A DNA stretch of 64,000 bases from Sphingomonas sp. PP-CE-1A-559 (GTDB lineage: Bacteria > Pseudomonadota > Alphaproteobacteria > Sphingomonadales > Sphingomonadaceae), in assembly GCF_004340965.1 (NCBI RefSeq), contig NZ_SLYA01000003.1:1-64000 (forward strand), read 5' to 3'. Shown here in pieces: positions 57,990-64,000 of the stretch (the stretch's first letter is position 1; each line of letters begins with the position of its first letter). A program made the position numbers and the translations under genes. Under the pieces are notes generated by a model that was given only the letters and a program-made list of their open reading frames with translations, searched no databases and was not told where the DNA came from.

Positions 57990-58169
57990 TCAGACCTTCT
58001 TCTTGCCCTTGTAGTACGCGTAGCCCGCGCCCGCGAGTGCGCCGAAGATCGGGCCGACGATCGGCACCGGGATCGCCACGACCGCGCCGAGTGCGCTCCA
58101 CTTGGCCATGCTCTTGCCGAGGCCGGGGGTCGCCTTGATGTCGTTCTGGACGTCGTCGAACTTCGACAT
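57990..58169 (-). CDS. Small 59-residue membrane peptide between glyA and nrdR
   Basis: A short gene with a good AAGGAT ribosome site eight bases before the ATG at 58169. The product MSKFDDVQNDIKATPGLGKS is followed by a hydrophobic Gly/Ala/Val/Pro segment (ALGAVVAIPVPIVGPIFGALAGAGYAYY) and ends KGKKKV. It looks like a single-helix or glycine-zipper membrane peptide with a positively charged tail. No family was recognised. It lies five bases after glyA and abuts nrdR, so its expression is tied to both. The frame upstream to 58205 overlaps glyA and is less likely. Confidence 0.75.
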   Translation of the reverse strand: MSKFDDVQNDIKATPGLGKSMAKWSALGAVVAIPVPIVGPIFGALAGAGYAYYKGKKKV

Positions 58170-58174
58170 GCTGT

Positions 58175-59485
58175 TTATCCTTGATAGATCGGGAAGCGTG
58201 CACACAGGGCCCGCACACGCGTCCGAACGTCCGCCTCGACTTCCGGGTCCCCATGCTCGCCCTTTTTCGCGAGGCCGTCCAGCACGTCGGCGACCATGTT
58301 GCCGATCTCGCGGAACTCCGCCGGGCCGAACCCACGCGTCGTACCCGCGGGCGAACCGACACGGATGCCGCTGGTCTTCACCGGAGGCAGCGGATCGTTG
58401 GGGATGCCGTTCTTGTTGCAGGTGATCCCTGCGCGCTCCAGCGCCTCGTCCGCATCGCGACCCGTGATGCCCAGCGGGGTGAGGTCGATCAGCGCGAGAT
58501 GCGTGTCGGTGCCGCCCGAGACGACGTCCGAGCCGCGCTCCTTGAGCGTTGCCGCCAGCACCTTGGCGTTCTCGACGACCGCCGCGATGTAGCTCTTGAA
58601 GTCGGGCTGGAGCGCCTCGCTGAACGCGACCGCCTTCGCTGCGATCACGTGCATCAGCGGCCCACCCTGGAGCCCGGGGAACACCGCCGAGTTGATCTTC
58701 TTCGCGATCGCCTCGTCATTGGTCATGATCATGCCACCGCGCGGGCCCCGTAGCGTCTTGTGCGTGGTGGTCGTCACGACGTGCGCGTGGCCGAACGGCG
58801 TCGGGTGCAGGCCCGCTGCGACGATGCCGGCGAAATGCGCCATGTCGACCATGAAATACGCGCCGACCTTGTCCGCGATCGCGCGGAACTTGGCGAAGTC
58901 GATGACGCGTGGGTAGGCCGAGCCGCCCGCGATGATCAGTTTCGGCTGATGCTCGACCGCCAGCGCCTCGACCTGATCATAGTCGATCAGGTGTGTGGTC
59001 GCATCGACGCCGTACTGAATGGCGTTGAACCACTTGCCCGACATCGCCGGCTTTGCGCCATGCGTGAGGTGGCCGCCCGCATCGAGGCTCATGCCGAGGA
59101 TCGTGTCGCCCGGCTTGACCAGCGCCAGCATCACCGCGCCGTTCGCCTGCGCGCCCGAATGCGGCTGCACATTGACGAACCCGCAGCCGAAGATCTGCTT
59201 GGCGCGCTCTATCGCCAGCGTCTCGACCGTGTCAGACGGCGCACAGCCCTGGTAATAGCGCTTGCCCGGGTAGCCCTCGGCGTATTTGTTCGTGAACACC
59301 GAGCCCTGCGCCTCAAGCACAGCCTTCGAGACGATGTTCTCGCTCGCGATCAGTTCGATCTGCGTCTGCTCGCGTTCCAGTTCGGCAGCAACACCAGCGA
59401 ATACGGCAGCGTCCGCATCGGCGAGAGTGCGCGTGAAAAAGCCGTCGGGCTGGACGTCGTGGAGTTCGCGGGGCTGAGTGCTCAT
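58175..59485 (-). CDS. glyA: Serine hydroxymethyltransferase
   Basis: A PLP enzyme interconverting serine and glycine with tetrahydrofolate, a main source of one-carbon units. The 436-residue protein has [49 protein letters not shown] and the PLP-lysine motif [18 protein letters not shown]. Its length is a little above the 415-420 usual because of ~10 extra N-terminal residues. The ATG at 59485 has AAAGG upstream and overlaps the rpiB stop by four bases. It sits in the operon rpiB-glyA-(59-residue gene)-nrdR. Confidence 0.98.
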   Translation of the reverse strand: MSTQPRELHDVQPDGFFTRTLADADAAVFAGVAAELEREQTQIELIASENIVSKAVLEAQGSVFTNKYAEGYPGKRYYQGCAPSDTVETLAIERAKQIFGCGFVNVQPHSGAQANGAVMLALVKPGDTILGMSLDAGGHLTHGAKPAMSGKWFNAIQYGVDATTHLIDYDQVEALAVEHQPKLIIAGGSAYPRVIDFAKFRAIADKVGAYFMVDMAHFAGIVAAGLHPTPFGHAHVVTTTTHKTLRGPRGGMIMTNDEAIAKKINSAVFPGLQGGPLMHVIAAKAVAFSEALQPDFKSYIAAVVENAKVLAATLKERGSDVVSGGTDTHLALIDLTPLGITGRDADEALERAGITCNKNGIPNDPLPPVKTSGIRVGSPAGTTRGFGPAEFREIGNMVADVLDGLAKKGEHGDPEVEADVRTRVRALCARFPIYQG

Positions 59486-59922
59486 GCGGGGACCTTTGTG
59501 GAAAGTTTGTCGACACGGAGTTGATGACGGCCGCCGGCGAAATCGGCGGACAGGAAAGCTTCGACGCACGCCTTTGCCATTTCCTCGCCGATCAGGCGGG
59601 CGCCCATCGCGATGGCGTTGGCGTCGTTGTGCATGCGCGCAAGGCTAGCCGACAGCGGTTCGGACACGAGCGCACAGCGGCAGGCGGGATTGCGGTTGGC
59701 GGCAATCGAAATGCCGATCCCGGAGCCGCACAGCGCGATACCGCGATCTGCGCTGCCATCGGCGATCGCCGACGCGAGCTTGAACCCGTAATCGGGATAA
59801 TCGACGCTGGCAGTGCCTTCGGGACCAAGGTCGAGCACGTCATGGCCCGCCTCGCGCAGCCACGTGGCGAGCACCGCTTTCAACGAAACGGCGGCGTGAT
59901 CGGACGCGATGGCGATGCGCAC
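59482..59922 (-). CDS. rpiB: Ribose-5-phosphate isomerase B
   Basis: Interconverts ribose 5-phosphate and ribulose 5-phosphate. The 146-residue RpiB/LacA-type protein starts [15 protein letters not shown] (GTG start at 59922), with the substrate loop [24 protein letters not shown], the active-site cysteine in [19 protein letters not shown] and [27 protein letters not shown]. The longer frame upstream was rejected because it has no RpiB residues. rpiB-glyA is a common alphaproteobacterial gene pair. The stop overlaps glyA's ATG by four bases. Confidence 0.97.
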   Translation of the reverse strand: MRIAIASDHAAVSLKAVLATWLREAGHDVLDLGPEGTASVDYPDYGFKLASAIADGSADRGIALCGSGIGISIAANRNPACRCALVSEPLSASLARMHNDANAIAMGARLIGEEMAKACVEAFLSADFAGGRHQLRVDKLSTKVPA

Positions 59923-60068
59923 CTGGCGTATTCCTGTGACGGGAGATCGGGTGCCCAGCCCCCTACCCCCCCGAGCCGGAATTTGCCACACCTGTTCGCG
60001 GGCGCTTTCGTCAGGATGGCGCGTTAAGGTCGGGAATTACGTCGAACGAGACCGTGAAGGAGACATTC

Positions 60069-60494
60069 ATGAAGGCCCTCACCCTGCTTGCCGCCGCCGC
60101 GCTGACCGCGTGTTCCGGCCCGGCCCCCGATACCAGCAGCGACGGCAACATGACGTCCGCCGGATCGGTCGAACGCAAGGTTGCCGCTCCCAAGCCTAAA
60201 CCGGCGCCCGACTACACCGGTCGCTGGATGGGCGTCGAAGGCATGGTCCTCGACGTCGCCCCGACCGCCACCGCCGGCCACTACGCACTGACCATGCAGT
60301 GGGACCTCGACAACAAGGGCAAGTTCGACGGCATCGCGACCGGCGACACCATAGCGTTCGATCGTGGTGGCGTCCGCGAAACGCTGCGCCCGACCAACGG
60401 CGACGCGACCGGGCTCAAATACCTCGCCGGCAAAACCGACTGCCTCACCGTAAAGCCCGGCGAAGGCTATTGCCGCGACGGACTTAGCCGCTAG
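60069..60494 (+). CDS. Putative small lipoprotein
   Basis: A 141-residue exported protein of unknown function. The signal peptide ALTLLAAAALTACS ends in a lipobox, so it is probably a lipoprotein. After a linker (SSDGNMTSAGSVERKVAAPKPKPAP), a small beta-rich domain contains YTGRWMGVEGMVLDV, YALTMQWDLDNKGKFDGIATGD and a cysteine pair in KTDCLTVKPGEGYCRDG. The start at 60069 follows AAGGAG at six bases. The gene is ten bases upstream of the ECF sigma factor, and possibly in the same transcript, so it may be part of a stress or envelope circuit; this is inferred from position only. Confidence 0.8.
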   Translation: MKALTLLAAAALTACSGPAPDTSSDGNMTSAGSVERKVAAPKPKPAPDYTGRWMGVEGMVLDVAPTATAGHYALTMQWDLDNKGKFDGIATGDTIAFDRGGVRETLRPTNGDATGLKYLAGKTDCLTVKPGEGYCRDGLSR

Positions 60495-60504
60495 GTTCCC
60501 GCCC

Positions 60505-61074
60505 GTGACTATCGCCCATGCCAACGCCGACGCCGCCCGCGCGCACCTCTCAGAAGTGCTCCTGCGCACCGGGCAAGAGGACCGCGAAGCGTTTCGCGAA
60601 CTCTATACGCTGACCAGCGCGAAGCTTTTCGGGATCACCCACCGTATCTGTGGCAACGCCCAAGCCGCGGAGGATGTGCTGCACGAGGTCTATCTCACGA
60701 TCTGGAAACGCGCCGGTGCCTGGGAACCCGGCCGCGCGAGCCCGATAACCTGGTTGGCGACGATCGCGCGCAACCGCGCCATCGACTGGCAGCGCGCACA
60801 GGGCGTCCGCCGCACAAGCCCGCTCGACGATGCGCCCGACGTCGCCGATCCCGGCGAGGGTGCCGAGGCGGGGATGCTGGCGAGCGAATCCTCGCGCGAA
60901 CTGATCGAGTGCCTCGACGGTCTCGAGCCGCAGCAGCGCGACGCGATCCGGACCGCATTCTTCGAGGGCATTACCTACGCCGAACTCGCGATCAAGCGCA
61001 CGGTGCCGCTGGGGACTATGAAGAGCTGGGTCCGCCGCGGACTCGCCCGCCTGAAGGATTGCCTCGATGGTTGA
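60505..61074 (+). CDS. ECF-type sigma factor
   Basis: A 189-residue sigma-70 family factor lacking regions 1 and 3. Region 2 is DREAFRELYTLTSAKLFGITHRICGNAQAAEDVLHEVYLTIWKRAGAWEPGRASPITWLATIARNRAID. Region 4 is LEPQQRDAIRTAFFEGITYAELAIKRTVPLGTMKSWVRRGLARLKDCL with a helix-turn-helix. It uses a GTG start (60505). The last eight bases overlap the gene of the anti-sigma factor, giving translational coupling. It probably controls its own operon; no matching promoter motif could be identified with confidence. Confidence 0.93.
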   Translation: MTIAHANADAARAHLSEVLLRTGQEDREAFRELYTLTSAKLFGITHRICGNAQAAEDVLHEVYLTIWKRAGAWEPGRASPITWLATIARNRAIDWQRAQGVRRTSPLDDAPDVADPGEGAEAGMLASESSRELIECLDGLEPQQRDAIRTAFFEGITYAELAIKRTVPLGTMKSWVRRGLARLKDCLDG

Positions 61075-61777
61075 TCCGACCACCGATACCGGGGTGCCTG
61101 AGGACGTTGCCGCCGCCGAACTCGCACTCGGCCTGCTCGAAGGCGAAGAGCGCGGGGCAGCCCTGCGCCGCGTGCTCGCCGAGCCCGGTTTCGCCGCGCA
61201 GGTCGAATGGTGGCGATCGCGCTTGGCCGTCCTGTTCGACCTTTGGCCCGAACACGCCGCGCCGCCGCATCTTGCCGCCCGGATCGAAGCCAGCCTCGAC
61301 GGAACGCCAGCCCCCGCGCAAACGAGCCGCTTCGCATGGCCCGCGCTCGCCGCCGTCACCAGCGCGATCGCCGCTTCGCTGTTGCTGTTCGTCATGATCC
61401 GCCCGGAGCCGACCGTGCCCGTCTCGCAACCGATCCCCGTCGCGCGGCCGACCAGCGTACTCGTCGCGATGCTCGGCGATACGAAATCGCCGGTTGCAGC
61501 AGTGTACGATCCCGCAAACGGCGCGCTCCGCGTCGCGGCCGGCCCCGGCGTTCCGGACGCCCGCGTCGCGCAGCTCTGGGTGATCGGCGGAGACGGCGTG
61601 CCGCATTCGCTTGGCCTGCTCTCCGGCCGTCCGACCTCGCTCGCACTCAAGGGCGTCGACCGCGGTCGCATAACCCCCGGCGCGACGCTGGCGATCTCGG
61701 TCGAGCCGCTCGGCGGCTCGCCGACCGGCCTGCCGACCGGCCCGGTCGTCGCCACCGGCGTGGTCGCGCGCGTCTGA
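61067..61777 (+). CDS. Anti-sigma factor (RskA-like)
   Basis: A 236-residue single-span membrane protein. The N-terminal cytoplasmic part (DVAAAELALGLLEGEERGAALRRVLAEPGFAAQVEWWRSRLAVLF) is the sigma-binding helical domain. Helix WPALAAVTSAIAASLLLFVMI lies near residues 90-111. The periplasmic C-terminal RskA domain (SVLVAMLGDTKSPVAAVYDPANGALRVAAG, AQLWVIGGDGVPHSLGLL) follows. No HxxxCxxC zinc motif is present, as in the RskA/ChrR-minus type. It should hold the preceding sigma factor inactive until a signal. It overlaps the sigma gene by eight bases. Confidence 0.9.
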   Translation: MVDPTTDTGVPEDVAAAELALGLLEGEERGAALRRVLAEPGFAAQVEWWRSRLAVLFDLWPEHAAPPHLAARIEASLDGTPAPAQTSRFAWPALAAVTSAIAASLLLFVMIRPEPTVPVSQPIPVARPTSVLVAMLGDTKSPVAAVYDPANGALRVAAGPGVPDARVAQLWVIGGDGVPHSLGLLSGRPTSLALKGVDRGRITPGATLAISVEPLGGSPTGLPTGPVVATGVVARV

Positions 61778-62241
61778 TGACCAAGCGACCCGCCGCGACT
61801 GGCGGCATTCCGCCAATCGCGCGCCTGCTCGGGCTGAGCGGACTCCTACCGCAACTCGCGGCGGTCGCGCTGCTGCTGAGCGGCGATCCGCAAAGCCGGT
61901 TCTCCGCGCTGGCGATCGCTTACGCCTATGCCGCGATCATCCTGAGCTTCCTCGGAGGCCTCTGGTGGGGTCTCGCCGCGCGCACCGACTCGCCACCGCG
62001 CTGGCTCTGGTTCGCGAGCGTCGCGCCGTCGCTCATCGCCTTGGCCACCGCCTGGCCCTGGATGGTCGGCCTGCGCTGGCCCGGTCCCTCGCTGGTCGTG
62101 CTCGGCATCAGCCTGATCGCCGCGCTGCTCGTCGACCGTGCGCTCGTCAAAGCCGGCATCGCGCCGCCCGGCTGGATGAAATTGCGCATGCCCTTGTCGC
62201 TCGGCCTGGGCGTTCTGACGATGCTGGCCGCGGCGCTTTAA
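61777..62241 (+). CDS. DUF3429 membrane protein
   Basis: A 154-residue protein with four to five helices (LSGLLPQLAAVALLLSGD ~18-36, ALAIAYAYAAIILSFLGGLWWGLA ~45-68, WLWFASVAPSLIALATAWPWMV, LVVLGISLIAALLVDRAL and a C-terminal one). The IILSFLGGLWWGLA motif identifies DUF3429. Function is unknown. The ATG shares one base with the anti-sigma stop (TGATG), so it belongs to the sigma-factor operon and may be involved in the response. The downstream spacer is short (48 bases), with no terminator seen. Confidence 0.85.
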   Translation: MTKRPAATGGIPPIARLLGLSGLLPQLAAVALLLSGDPQSRFSALAIAYAYAAIILSFLGGLWWGLAARTDSPPRWLWFASVAPSLIALATAWPWMVGLRWPGPSLVVLGISLIAALLVDRALVKAGIAPPGWMKLRMPLSLGLGVLTMLAAAL

Positions 62242-62289
62242 TCCCGCTCGCGAGTCGTATGGGCAGCTGGTTCGTGGTACGAATTGGGC

Positions 62290-62847
62290 ATGAACTCATC
62301 GGCCAGAAGTCTCTGTCCCGACCGACAAGCCAAGGCGCGTTTTACGACCGCCGAGTTCTTGCGCATGGGTGAGTCCGGCGCATTCGACGGCATGAAGATC
62401 GAACTGGTCGGTGGGAAACTCGAACGGATGGACTTGCCGCTGGCGGGGCACGCCGCGCGACAAGCCAAGATCGGCATCCGTCTTTCGCGGTTGCTACCGG
62501 AGACGCGGATAACGGGTGGGGTTGGCATCGATCTCGACGACGCCACCGTAATAGGCTGCGACGTGGCCGTGTTGCGCGAACCCGTGGAAGGCAATCGCCT
62601 GCTCATCGCCGACGACCTTCTGCTCGTGATCGAGGTCGCAGAAACGTCGGTAGCTCGCGACACCACGATGAAGCGCTTCGCCTACGCGCGCGGCCGCATT
62701 CCGCACTACTGGGTAGTCGATGGCATTCGGCGCGTTGTCCATGTCTACGCCAACCCTTTGGAAGGCGATTACACGCGGTTCCATTCGGTAGGTTTCGGCG
62801 AAACGCTAGACGTGCCCGGTACTGATGGCCCGATCACGATCGACTAA
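62290..62847 (+). CDS. Uma2-family (DUF820) putative endonuclease
   Basis: A 185-residue protein of the Uma2/DUF820 family, whose fold is like restriction endonucleases. It starts with KARFTTAEFLRMGESGAFDGMKIELVGGKLERM. Catalytic-like residues appear in DVAVLRE (D), LLLVIEVAETSVARDTTMKRFAYARGRIPHYWVVD (E-V-A, K, and a conserved Y-W-V-V-D). Members are common in cyanobacteria and scattered in other groups. The role is unknown and may be in genome defence. The ATG at 62290 was preferred over a TTG six bases upstream. It converges with hemA. Confidence 0.9.
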   Translation: MNSSARSLCPDRQAKARFTTAEFLRMGESGAFDGMKIELVGGKLERMDLPLAGHAARQAKIGIRLSRLLPETRITGGVGIDLDDATVIGCDVAVLREPVEGNRLLIADDLLLVIEVAETSVARDTTMKRFAYARGRIPHYWVVDGIRRVVHVYANPLEGDYTRFHSVGFGETLDVPGTDGPITID

Positions 62848-62879
62848 CCAGTGCCGCCCCGCAATGAGCGGGGCCAGCC

Positions 62880-64000
62880 TCAAGCCGCCTTGCGCAGGTC
62901 CAGCCGGCTCCAGATTTCCACCAGCGCATCGGTCAGCTCACGCATCATCGCCTCGGTATGCGCAGGTCCCGGCGTGAATCGCAGGCGCTCGGTACCGCGC
63001 GGCACTGTCGGATAGTTGATCGGCTGCACGTACACGCCGTATTCGGCGAGCAGCACGTCGCTGATCTTCTTCGCCTTGACCGGATCGCCGACCATCAGCG
63101 GCACGATATGCGTGTCGCCGATCATCACCGGCAGCCCGGCGTCCTTCAGCATCGCCTTCAGCATCGCCGCCGAAGCCTGCTGCCCCTCGCGCTCCACGCT
63201 CGAGCTCTTCAGATGCCGCACGCTCGCGAGCACGCCCGCGACCAGTACCGGCGACAACGACGTCGTAAAAATGAACCCAGGCGCATACGAACGGATCACG
63301 TCGACGATCGTGCGATCGGCAGCGATATAGCCCCCCATCACGCCAAACGCCTTGCCCAGCGTCCCCTCAAGGATCGTGATCCGGTGCGCGACCTCGTCCC
63401 GCTCCGAAATGCCGCCGCCGCGCGCGCCATACATCCCGACCGCGTGGACTTCGTCGCAATAGGTCAGCGCGTTGTAACGGTCGGCAAGGTCGCACACCGC
63501 CGAGATCGGCGCGATATCGCCCTCCATCGAATACACGCTCTCGAACGCGATCAGCTTCGGCGCCGCCGGATCTTCGGCCGCGAGCAGCTCTTCGAGATGC
63601 GCGAGGTCGTTGTGGCGGAATACCCGCTTCTCGCAGCCCGAATTGCGTATGCCCGCGATCATCGACGCGTGGTTCAGTTCGTCGGAAAAGATGATGCAGC
63701 CCGGCAGCACCTTCGCCAACGTTGCCAGCGTAGCCTCGTTCGAAACGTAGCCACTCGTGAACAGCAAAGCCGCTTCCTTGCCGTGCAGGTCGGCGAGTTC
63801 GCCTTCCAGATCGACATGGTAATGCGTGTTGCCGCCGATGTTGCGCGTGCCGCCCGAGCCCGCGCCGACGTCGTGCAACGCCTCTTCCATCGCCGCGATC
63901 ACCTTGGGGTGCTGGCCCATCGCGAGATAATCGTTCGAGCACCACACCGTGATCGGCTTCGGACCGTTATGCCCGGCAAAGCAGCGTGCGTTCGGAAACG
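62880..64000 (-). CDS. hemA: 5-aminolevulinate synthase (partial)
   Basis: A PLP enzyme condensing glycine and succinyl-CoA, the first step of tetrapyrrole synthesis in alphaproteobacteria. The frame runs off the window; its N-terminal part is outside. Visible are [25 protein letters not shown] (just before 63947), [22 protein letters not shown], the PLP-lysine region [37 protein letters not shown] and the C-terminal [22 protein letters not shown]. The heme product serves the cytochrome oxidase at 39-46 kb. It converges with the Uma2 gene. Confidence 0.97.
   Translation of the reverse strand, partial: FPNARCFAGHNGPKPITVWCSNDYLAMGQHPKVIAAMEEALHDVGAGSGGTRNIGGNTHYHVDLEGELADLHGKEAALLFTSGYVSNEATLATLAKVLPGCIIFSDELNHASMIAGIRNSGCEKRVFRHNDLAHLEELLAAEDPAAPKLIAFESVYSMEGDIAPISAVCDLADRYNALTYCDEVHAVGMYGARGGGISERDEVAHRITILEGTLGKAFGVMGGYIAADRTIVDVIRSYAPGFIFTTSLSPVLVAGVLASVRHLKSSSVEREGQQASAAMLKAMLKDAGLPVMIGDTHIVPLMVGDPVKAKKISDVLLAEYGVYVQPINYPTVPRGTERLRFTPGPAHTEAMMRELTDALVEIWSRLDLRKAA

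Noticed and set aside
62284..62289. TTG 62284 as start of the Uma2 protein
   Set aside because: An ATG lies two codons downstream and no ribosome site favours the TTG, so 62290 was used.
1..64000. CRISPR array, tRNA or rRNA genes, prophage or transposase
   Set aside because: No regularly spaced direct repeats, no tRNA-like TTCGA loops in spacers, no rRNA segments, and no phage or transposase proteins were found. The repeats seen are palindromic and dispersed.

Overview
The window looks like chromosomal DNA of an alphaproteobacterium, most likely a sphingomonad (Sphingomonas or a close relative). This is an inference from very high GC, compact ATGA-overlapping operons, an alphaproteobacterial cox operon (coxB-ctaD-ctaB-small ORF-ctaG-coxC-DUF983-SURF1), a complete ybgC-tolQRAB-pal locus, DUF4167, a 5-aminolevulinate synthase (C4 pathway) and glyA/nrdR linkage. 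I see no rRNA, tRNA, CRISPR array, prophage or classical transposase.

Layout. 0.4-4 kb: a polysaccharide flippase, a CBS-pair protein, a small membrane protein and a disordered DUF4167 protein. 4.3-7.6 kb (minus): hisS-prfA-prmC, tRNA charging and translation termination. 7.7-18.4 kb: membrane and hydrolytic proteins, ppa, a 2OG-oxygenase-like protein, ispG, an acyltransferase, an isoaspartyl peptidase and an S1/P1 nuclease. 18.6-23.5 kb (minus): the Tol-Pal envelope system. 23.6-28.9 kb: a VOC protein, a lipoprotein, nitronate monooxygenase, aspartate kinase and ubiG. 29-34.4 kb: a glycosyltransferase cluster with two GT4 enzymes, a GT-C type membrane enzyme, an LPG-synthase-like membrane protein and DUF2141. 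34.6-38.6 kb (minus): pyrE-pdxJ-acpS-lepB and a PerM-type transporter. 38.9-49.9 kb (plus): cytochrome c oxidase structural and assembly genes running into thrC and an rRNA methyltransferase. 50.1-54.9 kb: an agmatine deiminase-type enzyme and two secreted peptidases. 54.9-60 kb: rpsD, a chorismate mutase-type protein, a GIY-YIG/TrmJ fusion, nrdR, glyA and rpiB. 60-64 kb: a lipoprotein, an ECF sigma/anti-sigma pair, DUF3429, Uma2 and the 3' part of hemA.

The most unusual layer is not a classical gene. At least five families of short palindromic elements, called A to E here, fill the intergenic spaces and sometimes invade gene 5' ends. Family B is a ~104-bp MITE-like element with ~30-bp inverted ends and a recognisable core. 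It occurs five times in 64 kb, once inside the open frame at the start of tolB. A family C palindrome with perfect 26-bp arms ends on the base before a glycosyltransferase start codon. A family A arm is translated into the predicted N-terminus of prmC. Most striking, two ~50-bp family D repeats in inverted orientation exactly bracket a GIY-YIG nuclease coding segment. The inner repeat is translated as the first part of a linker that fuses the nuclease domain in frame to the tRNA methyltransferase TrmJ. This looks like a small nuclease-plus-repeat cassette captured as a gene fusion, and it is my leading candidate for an undescribed system.

All family names and functions come from reading the sequence and knowledge of the families. 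No database search was possible.
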